From NCBI GenBank assembly GCA_963764215.1, contig CAVXRS010000008.1, positions 1 through 64,000 on the forward strand: DNA of 64,000 bases, read 5' to 3'. The stretch is from JAFDWI01 sp963764215 (GTDB lineage Bacteria; Actinomycetota; Acidimicrobiia; Acidimicrobiales; Iamiaceae). Numbering within the stretch: the stretch's first letter is position 1; each line of letters starts with the position of its first letter. Shown in pieces: positions 44,287-53,859 of this stretch. A program made the position numbers and the translations under genes. The notes beneath the pieces are model-generated. The model did not search any database. It had not been told where the DNA came from and saw only the letters and a program-made list of their open reading frames with translations.

Positions 44287-44794
44287 GGGCGAACCGAGGC
44301 TCGGCTCCCACATCCGATAGCGGCGCGATCTCCCGGCTCGGCCACGATGCAAGCCGGGACGCTTCGACCTTGCGATCCGGCAATGACCGTCAGCGGTGGG
44401 GGTGTTCACCGGCGAGCAGGGCCAGCGCGTGCGGGAGGACGTCGATGACCGCGGCGAGCGATTCGGTGGCACCGTTGGTCGATCCGGGCACATTGAGGAT
44501 CAGGCAGGCTCCCACCGTGCCGGCCACACCCCGGGACAGGCGCCCGAGCGGGCTCGCCGCCCGGGTCGCCTCGGCCAGACCGGGAGCTTCCCGTTCGATG
44601 ACGGCACGGGTGGCTTCGGGGGTCTGATCACGCGGGCCGAATCCGGTGCCCCCGGTGGTGACGATGAGGCCTGCGAAGCCCTCGGCAAGGTCCCGCAGTG
44701 CCTCGGCGACCGACTCGACGCCGTCGGCCACGATCCGGGTCTCGGTGACTTCGAACTCGGCGGCTTCCAGCGCCGCGACCAATGCCGGACCGGA
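44287..44794. repeat. Direct repeat copy B (complete mogA side)
   Basis: The partner of 42981-43489. The repeat includes CTCGGCTCCCACATCCGATA near its left end in both copies. The 1.3-kb spacing contains the small lipoprotein gene, so a tandem duplication of mogA plus lipoprotein, followed by loss of one lipoprotein copy, is a simple explanation. Confidence 0.85.
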
Positions 44795-44860
44795 GCGGTC
44801 CTCCTTGGTGCCCTCGGACACCGAATCGGACACGGTCACCACCTTGGCTGTGCGCTCCAT
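44390..44860 (-). CDS. mogA: Molybdopterin adenylyltransferase (MogA/MoaB family)
   Basis: A 156-residue enzyme that adenylates molybdopterin before metal insertion by MoeA. It starts ERTAKVVTVSDSVSEGTKED, followed by the family motifs LIVTTGGTGFGPRDQTPEAT and ACLILNVPGSTNGATES, with the GTGG/GPRD loop intact. ATG 44860 is chosen because the extra residues of the open frame are unlike the family. It is transcribed against the surrounding moa genes, between the modABC-moaC and moaE-moeA-moaA-moaD groups. Confidence 0.93.
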   Translation of the reverse strand: MERTAKVVTVSDSVSEGTKEDRSGPALVAALEAAEFEVTETRIVADGVESVAEALRDLAEGFAGLIVTTGGTGFGPRDQTPEATRAVIEREAPGLAEATRAASPLGRLSRGVAGTVGACLILNVPGSTNGATESLAAVIDVLPHALALLAGEHPHR

Positions 44861-45018
44861 CGACCTGCAGCGTACCGACGCGTCGGCACCCGGGCGGGCC
44901 ACACCTGATCAGGGTTTTCGTGGGGAGACCCTTGACACGGCCGGCCGGTGGGCATAGAAAGGTTCGCCAACCACGAATTCGCGGTCGGGTGTGGCCGTCG
45001 AACGGGAGAGGACAAACG

Positions 45019-46981
45019 ATGCGCCGGTTTTCGAAAGTGTGGCGGCCGCGTGCCGCGGTGACCTTGTCGGTGGTGTTGTCGGCGGCATCATCTCTTGCCC
45101 CAGCAGCAGTCGCATCGAATCCGTCATCGGTGCGACGCGAACTGGACCTGCCAAACCTATGACGATCGCGGTCGCCCAGCGGTGCAGACTCGTAGCGACG
45201 GCTCGACGGTCACCATGACCTACGCGGCGAACGGCGATGGGCTGGAGACCGACGCCACGTCGGCTGCGGGCACGATCCGCTCGACAGTCGATCTGGACGG
45301 CCGGGTGGATGGGTACCAGGATGTGTGGGGTCGGACGACGTTCAGTCTCTATGACACTGCGGGTGATCTGACCGAGACGGCTGGTTCGAATGGGACGTTG
45401 GCCTACACCGATGATCCGGCCGGCCTGGTCACTTCGGAGTCGTGGAATTCCAAGGTCGTGGCGGTGCCCGCGTATGACTCGGCGGGCGAGATGACGTCGG
45501 TTTCCTACCCTGCGGCGGATGCGACGCATGGTGGCAACGGCACGCAGGTGATGCTCACGTCTGATTCGACCGGGGCCCCGGTGGGGGTGTCTGCGACCGG
45601 TCCGGGTGGGTTGATCACTTCTGATGCGGTGACGCGTGCTCAGGATGGTCGGGTACTCACCGACACGGTCGATGGAGCGTCGTCGCCGACGTATTCGTAC
45701 TCCTACGATGATGCGGGCCGGCTCACCCAGGCGGTGGTGCCGGGGGAGACGATCTCCTACGGGTTCGGCGCGACGGTGGGGTGTGGCACGGGTTCGGGGG
45801 TGTTGGCTGATCCGGGTGCGAACAGTGACCGCACGTCGGAGACGGTCACTCCGACGGGTGGAACGGCGACGACGTACCATTACTGCTATGGGACTGGGGA
45901 TCAGTTGTTGTCGTCGACGGATCCGTCGGTGGGCACGGTGGCGTACAACGCGCACGGGGACACGACCAGCATTCACGGCGAGTCTCACAGCTACAACGCG
46001 GCTGATCAACATGTCGGTACGACCAAGGGCTCGACGAGCGTGACCTATGTGCGGGATGCGACGGGTCGGATCGTGGAGCGTGATTCGAGCCTCGAGGCGA
46101 ACCTGCGGTATTCGTACGGCGGCCCCACCGATGCGTCGACGGCCGTGCTGGACGCGAACGGCAACCTGGTGGCGAACACGGTTTCCTTGCCCGGTGGAGT
46201 GATCCTCACCGATCAGTCATCAGGGCAGGTGTGGTCGTACACGAACGTGCATGGTGATGTGACCGCCACGGCGAACGCGTCCGGGGTCAAGCAGGGCACG
46301 ACCGCCACGTATGACCCGTACGGCAACGTGCTGGGCGGCACCAAGCCCGACAACTCGCCGGGCAACATGGACAACCAGTGGCTGGGCGGCCCACAACGCA
46401 TGACCGAACACGCTTCGGGCCTCGCCCCGATCGTGGAGATGGGTGCCAGACAGTATGACCCGACCACCGGACGGTTCCTCTCCGTCGACCCCGTACCCGG
46501 CGGATCAGCAAACCAGTACGACTACACCGCCCAAGACCCGGTAAACAATGTCGACCTCAACGGGATGTGGTACTACAGGCCGGTTTACTTCTATGAACGC
46601 GGCACTTTTATGGGCTGGAGATATACAATTCTCTACCGATTAAAACTCGTCATAGACGCAAGTGAAACCCACAGGCTTGCTGATTGGGCAGCGAGCTATG
46701 GCTCTACCGCGACTTGGATAGTAAGTACCTTGCATAGTGCAGCAAGCCTTTACTTCTATATGGCTAAGCGAATAGGTCCTGAAGACGCCCTAGCCGCGTT
46801 TATGATCTGGGTCGCGATTAGCCTTTGGAGTTGGCGGCTATTCAGTGTTCTCACTTCAATTAAGTATCATCCACATGACTGTTTAGTCCTAAATTGGTGG
46901 CTGCCTTGGTCTCAAGCCCCGAACTCTCCTTGGAGTGCTATCTATGCTACCAGCCCCGGAGGTGCATGCATGTGGAACTGA
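45019..46981 (+). CDS. Secreted YD-repeat (Rhs-like) toxin, cassette 1 (frameshifted near 5' end)
   Basis: A signal peptide (RAAVTLSVVLSAASSLAPAA) runs from ATG 45019. Near 45100-45130 the frame shifts and YD repeats begin (TYDDRGRPAVQTRSDG; YSYDDAGRLTQAVV). The hyperconserved core end (MGARQYDPTTGRFLSVDP, then QYDYTAQDPVNNVDLNG) is followed by a variable tip of about 140 residues (46561-46981). The tip is AT-richer and Trp/Tyr-rich with a hydrophobic stretch (AAFMIWVAISLWSWRLFSVL). This is the layout of polymorphic Rhs toxins. The core is short, so an internal deletion is likely. The tip has no recognisable enzyme motif and may act on membranes (inference). Confidence 0.8.
45909..46539 (+). 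repeat. Direct repeat copy 1 (Rhs core end)
   Basis: 631 bases repeated almost perfectly at 47592-48222. It covers the last third of the YD core up to QYDYTAQDP and stops exactly where the two tips diverge. Confidence 0.93.
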
Positions 46982-47006
46982 AAAGCGCCACAATGGAGCA
47001 CGCCGG

Positions 47007-47552
47007 ATGATGCGCGCGCGCGAGATACCAAATCTGTCTGCGGCCCTGGGAATAGCTGCCACAATCGGAGCGTTCCCAGCCATGGCCTGCCTACTCTTGG
47101 GTGCGAACGGCCCGATAGTTGCGCTCCTGTGGTGCTACACATCCGCGTTGTCGGGCGGGCTACTTCTTGAACACGCGCGCCTCAGGTCGGTACTTTACGG
47201 GTTGCACTCAGGCCATGAAGCTTCCTCACCCATTAGCAGAACGTCTCAGGAACGGCACATCGTACTCGCGCGCGGCTGGTACTACGCCCCGACGGCCTTG
47301 GCAATTATACTCAGTTTTGGGATCGCCATTGGCCTTGTACTCCCCCTCATCTTGAACCTCTTGAGTGGAATTGATGAGGGGCCTCAGGAAAGTATTGATA
47401 TCGCAACAGTAATAGTCCAGGCCACAATAGGATTTCCATTGATTGTAACCATATACAAGAGACGAATATGCGCGAGCTTTAGGTCAGACGTGCCACCTCT
47501 TCTTGGGAAGCGAATTCCAATCTCCGATGGGCTCCACTCGTCCGGACCATGA
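47007..47552 (+). CDS. Candidate immunity membrane protein for cassette 1
   Basis: A 181-residue protein with about four hydrophobic segments (SAALGIAATIGAFPAMACLL; ALLWCYTSALSGGLLL; TALAIILSFGIAIGLVLPLI; IVQATIGFPLIVTIY). It begins 25 bases after the toxin stop; ATG 47007 has GGAG about 8 bases upstream. GC is well below the window average. Position after a Rhs tip is the normal place for an immunity gene, and a membrane immunity protein would suit a membrane-active toxin (inference). Its stop overlaps the ATG of the second cassette (ATGA). Confidence 0.65.
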   Translation: MMRAREIPNLSAALGIAATIGAFPAMACLLLGANGPIVALLWCYTSALSGGLLLEHARLRSVLYGLHSGHEASSPISRTSQERHIVLARGWYYAPTALAIILSFGIAIGLVLPLILNLLSGIDEGPQESIDIATVIVQATIGFPLIVTIYKRRICASFRSDVPPLLGKRIPISDGLHSSGP

Positions 47553-48328
47553 AGCAAACACATTTCCTGTCGAGGATCAAGAACCCGGCGCTGTCGTCGA
47601 CGGATCCGTCGGTGGGGACGGTGGCGTACAACGCGCACGGGGGCACGACCAGCATTCACGGCGAGTCTCACAGCTACAACGCGGCCGATCAACATGTCGG
47701 TACGTCGAAGGGCTCGACGAGCGTGACCTATGTGCGGGACGCGACGGGTCGGATCGTGGAGCGTGATTCGAGCCTCGAGGCGAACCTGCGGTATTCCTAC
47801 GGCGGCCCCACCGATGCGTCGACGGCCGTACTGGACGCGAACGGCAACCTGCTTGCTGCGACGGTTTCCCTGCCCGGTGGGGTGAGCCTCACCGATCAGT
47901 CGTCAGGGCAGGTGTGGTCGTACACGAACGTGCATGGTGATGTGACCGCAACCGCGAACGCGTCCGGGGTCAAGCAGGGCACGACCGCCACCTATGACCC
48001 GTACGGCAACGCCCTGGGCGGCACCAAGCCCGACAACTCGCCGGGCAACATGGACAACCAGTGGCTGGGCGGTGCCCAAAGGCTGACCGAACACGCTTCG
48101 GGCCTCGCCCCGATCGTGGAGATGGGCGCCAGACAGTACGACCCGACCACCGGACGGTTCCTCTCCGTCGACCCCGTACCCGGCGGCTCAGCAAACCAGT
48201 ACGACTACACCGCCCAAGACCCCATCAATGGTCTCGATCTAGACGGCCGATCCGTCGTGTTTGGAAGTTGGCATTATTATCATCTTGGTGGCGTACATTG
48301 GGGTCCTTGGCTTGGAAAGACCTGGTAA
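47549..48328 (+). CDS. Orphan Rhs core end with second toxin tip, cassette 2
   Basis: 259 residues: a short unique start (KQTHFLSRIKNPAL), then 210 residues nearly identical to the core end of cassette 1, then a different tip from GLDLDGRSVVFGSWHYYHL. TAA at 48326-48328 stops it after WLGKTW. The same frame continues open to TGA 48574 (FGWGTGAYEQSRYGTRYIYR... to HWYWQW), so the full tip was probably about 115 residues and one codon became TAA. It looks like a displaced or alternative tip cassette that recombination through the repeat could attach to the main toxin. Confidence 0.75.
   Translation: MKQTHFLSRIKNPALSSTDPSVGTVAYNAHGGTTSIHGESHSYNAADQHVGTSKGSTSVTYVRDATGRIVERDSSLEANLRYSYGGPTDASTAVLDANGNLLAATVSLPGGVSLTDQSSGQVWSYTNVHGDVTATANASGVKQGTTATYDPYGNALGGTKPDNSPGNMDNQWLGGAQRLTEHASGLAPIVEMGARQYDPTTGRFLSVDPVPGGSANQYDYTAQDPINGLDLDGRSVVFGSWHYYHLGGVHWGPWLGKTW
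47592..48222 (+). repeat. Direct repeat copy 2 (Rhs core end)
   Basis: The partner of 45909-46539 with only scattered mismatches. Recombination between the copies would delete cassette 1's tip and immunity gene and put the second tip on the main toxin. Confidence 0.93.
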
Positions 48329-48567
48329 TTTGGTTGGGGCACCGGTGCCTATGAACAAAGCCGTTATGGAACGAGGTACATTTATAGGTGGCGCTACGCG
48401 CTGGTGATTGGATATAACTATTGCAGACTGTATACGGATGTGCAGCACTATATGGTTAACTACACTCAGTTTCAAGTCGCCTGGTCTAGCGGCCGCGTCG
48501 TCATTCATCATACTATTTATACTCAAGAAACAGGCGTGTACATTTACTGGTACCACTGGTACTGGCA

Positions 48568-48798
48568 ATGGTGAATAGAGTCGCGCGGATCGGGTCTATA
48601 GTTCTTGTGGCTCTTCTTTTTGTCGTTAGCCCCCTTATCGATTTTGTCTACCGATGGTTTACAGACAGAGACGTCAGCTACCGCTTTCTGATCATTATTC
48701 CCGTTCAGGGCCTTGTCGCCTACTATCTCTTAGTAGGCCTGCTGCGCCGGTTTCCGCGCGCCAAGAAACAACGCCATGACGTGGGCAACGGTGGGTGA
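48568..48798 (+). CDS. Candidate immunity membrane protein for cassette 2
   Basis: A 76-residue protein with two membrane helices (GSIVLVALLFVVSPLIDFVY; FLIIIPVQGLVAYYLLVGLL) and a basic tail. The ATG at 48568 overlaps by 7 bases the end of the extended tip frame (TGA 48572-48574). This suggests it was translationally coupled to the intact toxin tip. GC is low, as in the tips. No family was recognised. Confidence 0.6.
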   Translation: MVNRVARIGSIVLVALLFVVSPLIDFVYRWFTDRDVSYRFLIIIPVQGLVAYYLLVGLLRRFPRAKKQRHDVGNGG

Positions 48799-49419
48799 GT
48801 TCGAGCAGTAGGTCGTCTGGTGTTCGGGCTTCTGCGGGGTGTGACCGTGGCGAGTAGATCGGCGAGGCCAAGGGGTGACTGCAGCGCCGTGAGGTGATGG
48901 GTCCCCAGCGTGCCAGCCGAACCGTCGAGCGTGGGCGGACGTGTGGACATTCGGGGGGCTTCGGATTTCAGCGGGATATGACGGTGGCGAGCAGTGGCCA
49001 GTCGGGCCGACCGGCGTAGAGCAGGACGGGACGGCCAGTTCCAACGGTCGGTGCGCGATGGACGGCCGGTTCGAGCGTCTCAATCAGGAGTCGCAGTCGG
49101 CGCTGGATCGTGTCCCGGTCGGGTCGCGCCGGGGTCGTCCGGTCATCGCCGCTAGGTCGAGCTCCCGCAGGAATGCAGTGTCTCGACGATGGGCGAGCGC
49201 TGCCATCTGTGCTTCGGCGAACGCACCGGCGGTGCTTCATCGAGCGGGATCCCCGTCAGGGCTTCAGCATCCAGAACCGGGTGGCGTCCCTCGATCACGG
49301 CCAGGTCGATGTGGTCGTGAGTTGACCCCACGCCACCGGAGTGCACTGAGGCGGAATGCGTGCTCTGCCGACGGAGGTCACCGTTCGCGCCGGCCCGGAC
49401 CCCGCCTAGGCTGAGCGGC
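48799..49419. other. Gene-poor stretch with possible decayed coding remnants
   Basis: About 620 bases between the Rhs locus and moaE without a convincing intact gene. On the minus strand short protein-like pieces appear in changing frames, for example RRLRLLIETLEPAVHRAPTV (about 49000-49100) and DHIDLAVIEGRHPVLDAEAL (about 49255-49315). This may be a decayed gene, perhaps left by the insertion that brought the Rhs locus. No inverted repeats of an insertion sequence were noticed. Confidence 0.45.
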
Positions 49420-49935
49420 GTGTCCGCTGATGCCGCCACCCGGGTGGGGGTGACCGAACAGGCGATTCCGGTCGCCGAGCTCCTCGAGTGGGTGACCACA
49501 CCGGACTGTGGCGGCATCGACGTGTTCTGTGGCACCGTCCGCGATCACGCCGAGGGTCGCACCGGCATCGTCCGCCTCGACTACGAGGCCCACCCGACCG
49601 AGACCGTGCCCCGCCTGGCCCGGGTCGCCGATCGGGCCCGCGAGCTCTGGCCGGTCATCGGACGGATCGCGCTGATCCACCGGATCGGATCACTCCGCGT
49701 CGGCGACATCGCCGTGGTCGTGGCCACCTCCACCCCGCACCGGCCCGAAGCCTTCGCGGCGACCCGTTGGTGCATCGACGCGCTCAAGGCCACCGTGCCG
49801 ATCTGGAAGTACGAGGTCTGGGACGGCGGCGAAGGATGGGGCACGTGCGCGCACGAACTGATCGACCTCGACGAGTTCGACCCGGACGTCGCCGGCGCAA
49901 CCGCGCATCAACCGCTGCTCGCCGGCGAGCACTGA
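49420..49935 (+). CDS. moaE: Molybdopterin synthase catalytic subunit
   Basis: A 171-residue MoaE, which with MoaD adds the dithiolene sulfurs to cyclic pyranopterin monophosphate. GGIDVFCGTVRDHAEGR, LDYEAHPTE, ALIHRIGSLRVGDIAVVVAT and KATVPIWKYEVW (catalytic Lys) are typical. GTG 49420 is the plausible start. It begins the moaE-moeA-moaA-moaD group, 4 bases before moeA. Confidence 0.94.
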   Translation: MSADAATRVGVTEQAIPVAELLEWVTTPDCGGIDVFCGTVRDHAEGRTGIVRLDYEAHPTETVPRLARVADRARELWPVIGRIALIHRIGSLRVGDIAVVVATSTPHRPEAFAATRWCIDALKATVPIWKYEVWDGGEGWGTCAHELIDLDEFDPDVAGATAHQPLLAGEH

Positions 49936-49939
49936 GCCT

Positions 49940-51209
49940 GTGGCGACGATGGAACGTCCCGGCGAATGGGTGACCCTGGACGAGGCGCGTCGGCGCCTGC
50001 TCGGGGCACTGCGACCCCTCGACCCGGTCACCGTGCCCATCGACGACGCGGTCGGACGGGTGCTCGCCGCGCCGGTGACCGCGCCGGTGGACGTGCCCCC
50101 CCATGCCGATTCGGCGATGGACGGGTACGCCGTGCGGGCCACCGACACCGCGCACGCCCCGACCCGGCTCACCGTGGTCGGCGACGTGCGCGCCGGGGCG
50201 CCCGCGACCGTGGGCATCGGGCCCGGTGAGGCGATGGCCATCGCCACCGGCGGGGTGCTGCCCGAGGGCGCCGACGCGGTGTGCATGGTCGAGCAGACCT
50301 CCCGGGACGGCGACCAGGTCGTCATCGAGACCGCCCTCGAGCCTGGCGCGTTCGTCCGCCCGGCCGGCGACGACATCGCCCGCGGCACCACGGTCTTCGA
50401 AGCGGCCACGCGCCTGGGCCCCGCGCACATCGGGGTGCTGGCGAGCCTCGGGCTCACCGAGGTCACCATCCGGGCCGTGCCCCGAATCGGCGTGCTCGCC
50501 ACCGGCGACGAACTCGTCGACCCGCCCGCGACCCCGGCGAAGGGGCAGATCTACGACGCCAACCGCCACGCCCTGCTCGCCGCGTGCCGGGCACAGCGGC
50601 CACGACACCGTCGATCTCGGCGCCGTCGGCGACGACCCGCGACGACTCGAGGCACGCCTTCTCGACGCGTCGAAGCGCTGCGACGTGATCCTCACCTCCG
50701 GCGGGGTGAGCGTCGGCGTCGCCGACCATGCCAAAGCGGTGCTCGGGCGTCTCGCCCCGGGCGCGCTGCACTGGATGGAGGTGCGCATCAAACCCGGCAA
50801 ACCCTTCGGCTTCGCGGTGCTCGCCGGGTCCGGCGTCCCGGTGCTGTGCCTGCCGGGCAACCCCGTGTCGGCCCTGGTCAGCTTCACGCTGTTGGTCCGC
50901 CCCGCGCTCGACGCGATGGGTGGCGGCGACGAGCGCTCCCTGCCGGTCGTCCAGGCCACGGCGGCCGAAACGTTGGCACGCCGGCCCGACGGCAAGCTGC
51001 ACGCCCTGCGCGTGATCGCCGAGCAGGACGACCGCGGCGCACTGCGAGTCCGCTCGGCCGGCGGGCAGGGCTCCCATCAGCTCCACGCGCTGGCGAACGC
51101 GAACGCGCTGGCCCTGCTCGAAGACGGCGACGGGGTCCACGCCGGCGACCCGGTGCGCGTGCTGCTGCTCGACGGCCACCCCGCGGCCCAACTCGGAGCG
51201 GGCCGATGA
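49940..51209 (+). CDS. moeA: Molybdopterin molybdotransferase MoeA (frameshifted)
   Basis: MoeA inserts molybdate into adenylated molybdopterin. In frame 1: HADSAMDGYAVRA, GGVLPEGADAVCMVEQT, RIGVLATGDELVDP and GQIYDANRHALL. After a break near 50588-50600, frame 2 gives DVILTSGGVSVGVADH, MEVRIKPGKPFGFAVL and LCLPGNPVSALVSF, then domain IV. All family motifs are present across the two frames, so an assembly indel is likely. About 422 residues if repaired. GTG 49940 starts it; its end overlaps the moaA ATG. Confidence 0.92.
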
Positions 51210-52268
51210 GCGGGGTCACCTCGGCGCCGGTGCGGATCCGCACGAAGCCCACCCGGCCGATCGTCGACGAGATGCCCACCGACGGGCCACTCGTCGACTC
51301 CTACGGTCGGGTCCACACCGACCTGCGCCTGTCGATCACCGACCAGTGCAACCTGCGCTGTGTGTACTGCCTGCCCGCAAGCGGCGCCCGCTTCCTGCCC
51401 AAGGCCGAACTGCTCAGCGTCGACGAGACTGGTCCGCGTCGCCCGGGTCGCGCACGACCTCGGGGTCACCTCGCTACGGCTCACCGGCGGCGAACCGCTC
51501 CTGCGCCACGAAGTCGTCGACATCGTGGCCCGCCTCGCCGAGGTCGGCTTCGACGACCTGTCGCTCACCACCAACGGCACCCGCCTGGCACCCCTGGCGG
51601 ACCGGCTCGCCGACGCCGGGCTCGACCGGGTGAACATCTCGTGTGATTCGCTGAACCCCGAGCGCTTCGCCACGATCCGCCGCCGCGGCGAGCTCGCCCC
51701 GGTGCTCGCCGCGATGGACGCCGCCGAGCAGGCGGGCCTCACGCCGGTCAAGGTCAACGTCGTGGTCATGGCCGGGGTGAACGACGACGAAGTCGTCGAC
51801 TTCGCCGCCTTCGCGCGCCGCACCGGGCGGATCGTGCGGTTCATCGAGTTCATGCCCCTGGATGCCGAGGAGCACTGGGAACGGTCCTCGGTGGTCTCCG
51901 GCGCCGAGATCCTCGAACGCATCGACCGGCGCTGGCCCATCGAACCCGTCGCCGAGGCCGACACGTCCGCGCCCGCGCAGCGCCACCGATTCTGCGACGG
52001 CACCGGAGAGATCGGCGTGATCGCCAGCGTCACCCAACCCTTCTGCGGGACCTGTGACCGGCTGCGGCTCACCGCGGACGGCGCCCTGCGCAACTGTCTG
52101 TTCTCGCGCACCGAATCGTCGGTCCGCGAGCTGCTGCGAAACGGCGCCGACGACGCCACGATCGGTGGACTGCTCCGCCGGGTGGTCTGGGCGAAGCTGC
52201 CCGGCCACGGCATCGACGACCCCGGATTCCTGCGGCCCGACCGGTCGATGTCGATGATCGGGGGCTGA
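51206..52268 (+). CDS. moaA: GTP 3',8-cyclase MoaA, radical SAM (frameshifted)
   Basis: MoaA opens molybdopterin synthesis by cyclising GTP. The radical SAM cluster site CNLRCVYC lies in the first frame (RLSITDQCNLRCVYCLPA). After a break near 51425-51435 the second frame continues RLTGGEPLLRHEVVDIVARL, TTNGTRLAPL and the C-terminal cluster CGTCDRLRLTADGALRNCLF. It ends MSMIGG; the GG tail is typical of MoaA. Start ATG overlaps the moeA stop. About 353 residues if repaired. Confidence 0.93.
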
Positions 52269-52274
52269 ACGGCC

Positions 52275-52510
52275 ATGGCCCGGGTGCTGCTGTTCGGACC
52301 GGTCCGCCAGGCCGCCGGAGCAGCAGCGACCGAGGTGGCGGCCACCACGGTCGGCGACGCGCTCGACGCGCTCAGCGGACACTACGGCGCAAGGTTCGCC
52401 GAGTTGCTGGGTACCTGCCGGTTCTGGGTGAACGGTCGCCCCGCAACACCCCGTGACGCTTGGGTGACCACGACGAACTGTCGATCCTGCCGCCGGTCTC
52501 CGGTGGGTGA
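52275..52510 (+). CDS. moaD: Molybdopterin synthase sulfur carrier MoaD (frameshifted)
   Basis: A small ubiquitin-like protein that carries the sulfur as a thiocarboxylate on its C-terminal GG. ARVLLFGPVRQAAGAAATEV and FWVNGRPAT are read first. Near 52455-52465 the frame changes to GDHDELSILPPVSGG with the stop at 52508, giving the proper Gly-Gly end. About 78 residues. It follows moaA by 6 bases and completes the cluster. Confidence 0.87.
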
Positions 52511-52567
52511 ACACCCCGGATCAGGGTGCCGCAGTGGACAGAGGGGACCGTCGCTACAGTCACGACC

Positions 52568-53014
52568 GTGGAGACCCCCTCGGGAGAGGACCGGAACCCG
52601 ATCCAGCCGATCGACCCGCACTGGTCGCGCACCGTCGGCCGCGCCTACGGGGCGATGGCCCTGCTGCTCGTTCCCTGGATCGTCTACCTGGGTCTCTCGC
52701 TGCCGGCGAGAAGTCTGAATCAGCATTACGCCCTGACCTGGGTCGGCTTCGACGTCGTGCTCCTGGCGGCGCTGGCGCGCACGTCCTATCTCGCCCTGCG
52801 GCGACGACCGCTCATCGCCCTTTCGGCCACGGCCACGTCGACCCTGCTCCTGGTCGACGCCTGGTTCGACGTGACCACGGCGAGCACCCCGACCGATCGC
52901 CTGGTCGCCCTGGCCATGGCCGTTGTCGTCGAACTGCCGTTGTCGGCCTTGTCCGCGGTGCTCGCCCACCGCGCCCATCGACGTCTGATCGAACTCGCCG
53001 CCGGCAGTCGCTGA
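52568..53014 (+). CDS. Four-helix membrane protein of unknown function
   Basis: About 148 residues with three or four hydrophobic helices (AYGAMALLLVPWIVYLGLSL; WVGFDVVLLAALARTSYLAL; IALSATATSTLLLVDAWFD; ALAMAVVVELPLSALSAVLA). The DAWFDVTTA segment between helices recalls small actinobacterial membrane proteins with that motif, but no named family is sure. GTG 52568 is taken as the start. Confidence 0.72.
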   Translation: METPSGEDRNPIQPIDPHWSRTVGRAYGAMALLLVPWIVYLGLSLPARSLNQHYALTWVGFDVVLLAALARTSYLALRRRPLIALSATATSTLLLVDAWFDVTTASTPTDRLVALAMAVVVELPLSALSAVLAHRAHRRLIELAAGSR

Positions 53015-53120
53015 ACACGACGCCGCGGCATTCCCGGAACGGGGCCACGATCGAGAAATCTGGACGAGAATGATCGCGCCGTCGGGTGCAAAACGACCGA
53101 TGAGGTGCGATGATCGACCC

Positions 53121-53840
53121 ATGATCGAAGAAAAGCTCACCGTAGAGACCGCAGACGGCGCAATGGAGACCTTCGTCTTCCACCCCGAAGTCGACGGGCC
53201 ACATCCGGTCGTGCTCTATCTGATGGACGCCCCCGGGATCCGCCCCGCGCTCCGGGACATGGCCTCGCGGCTGGCCACCGCCGGGTACTACGTGATGCTG
53301 CCGTACCTGTACTACCGGGGCGGGCCCTACCGGGAGTTCGGCCAGAGCGACGAGGACATGCACGCGCGGCGCGACCTGATGGCCACGGTCACCCCGGCCG
53401 GCATCGTCACCGATGTCGCCGCGCTGCTCGCCGCCGCCGATGAGGACCCCGCGGCCCGGGGTGGGGCGGTCGGTGTGGTGGGATTCTGCATGAGCGGCGG
53501 CCTCGCGCTGGTCGCCGCGCGGGCATTCCCCGAACGGATCAAGGCGGCCGCGTCGATCCACGGGGCATGGCTGGTGCGCGACGACGCCGACTCACCGCAT
53601 CTGGGACTCGACCCGGTACGTGCCGAGGTGCACCTGTCCTGGGTCGACGGCGACCCCACCGCGCCGGCCGAACAGATCGACGTGGTCCGTCACGCGCTGG
53701 ACGAAGCCGACGTGCCCTACACGTTCGATCTGGTCACCGGCGCCCAGCACGGTTTCGCCCCACCGGGAGAACGGTACGACCGGGACGCGTCGGAGCGGCA
53801 CTGGGAGCGGGTGCACTCGCTGCTGCGGCGACGACTCTGA
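53121..53840 (+). CDS. Dienelactone hydrolase family protein
   Basis: A 239-residue alpha/beta hydrolase. VVLYLMDAPGIRPALRDMA, the nucleophile Cys in VVGFCMSGGLAL, an acidic residue in SWVDGDPTAP and His in VTGAQHGFAPPGERY form the Cys-Asp-His triad of the family. The physiological substrate is unknown. ATG 53121 begins IEEKLTVETADG. It is convergent with the LRV-like gene. Confidence 0.9.
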   Translation: MIEEKLTVETADGAMETFVFHPEVDGPHPVVLYLMDAPGIRPALRDMASRLATAGYYVMLPYLYYRGGPYREFGQSDEDMHARRDLMATVTPAGIVTDVAALLAAADEDPAARGGAVGVVGFCMSGGLALVAARAFPERIKAAASIHGAWLVRDDADSPHLGLDPVRAEVHLSWVDGDPTAPAEQIDVVRHALDEADVPYTFDLVTGAQHGFAPPGERYDRDASERHWERVHSLLRRRL

Positions 53841-53859
53841 GACCGGCGCCGGGCCGAGC

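Noticed and set aside
48799..49419. Insertion sequence or transposase remnant next to the Rhs locus
   Set aside because: No terminal inverted repeats, target duplication or transposase motif could be found; the protein-like pieces remain unidentified.
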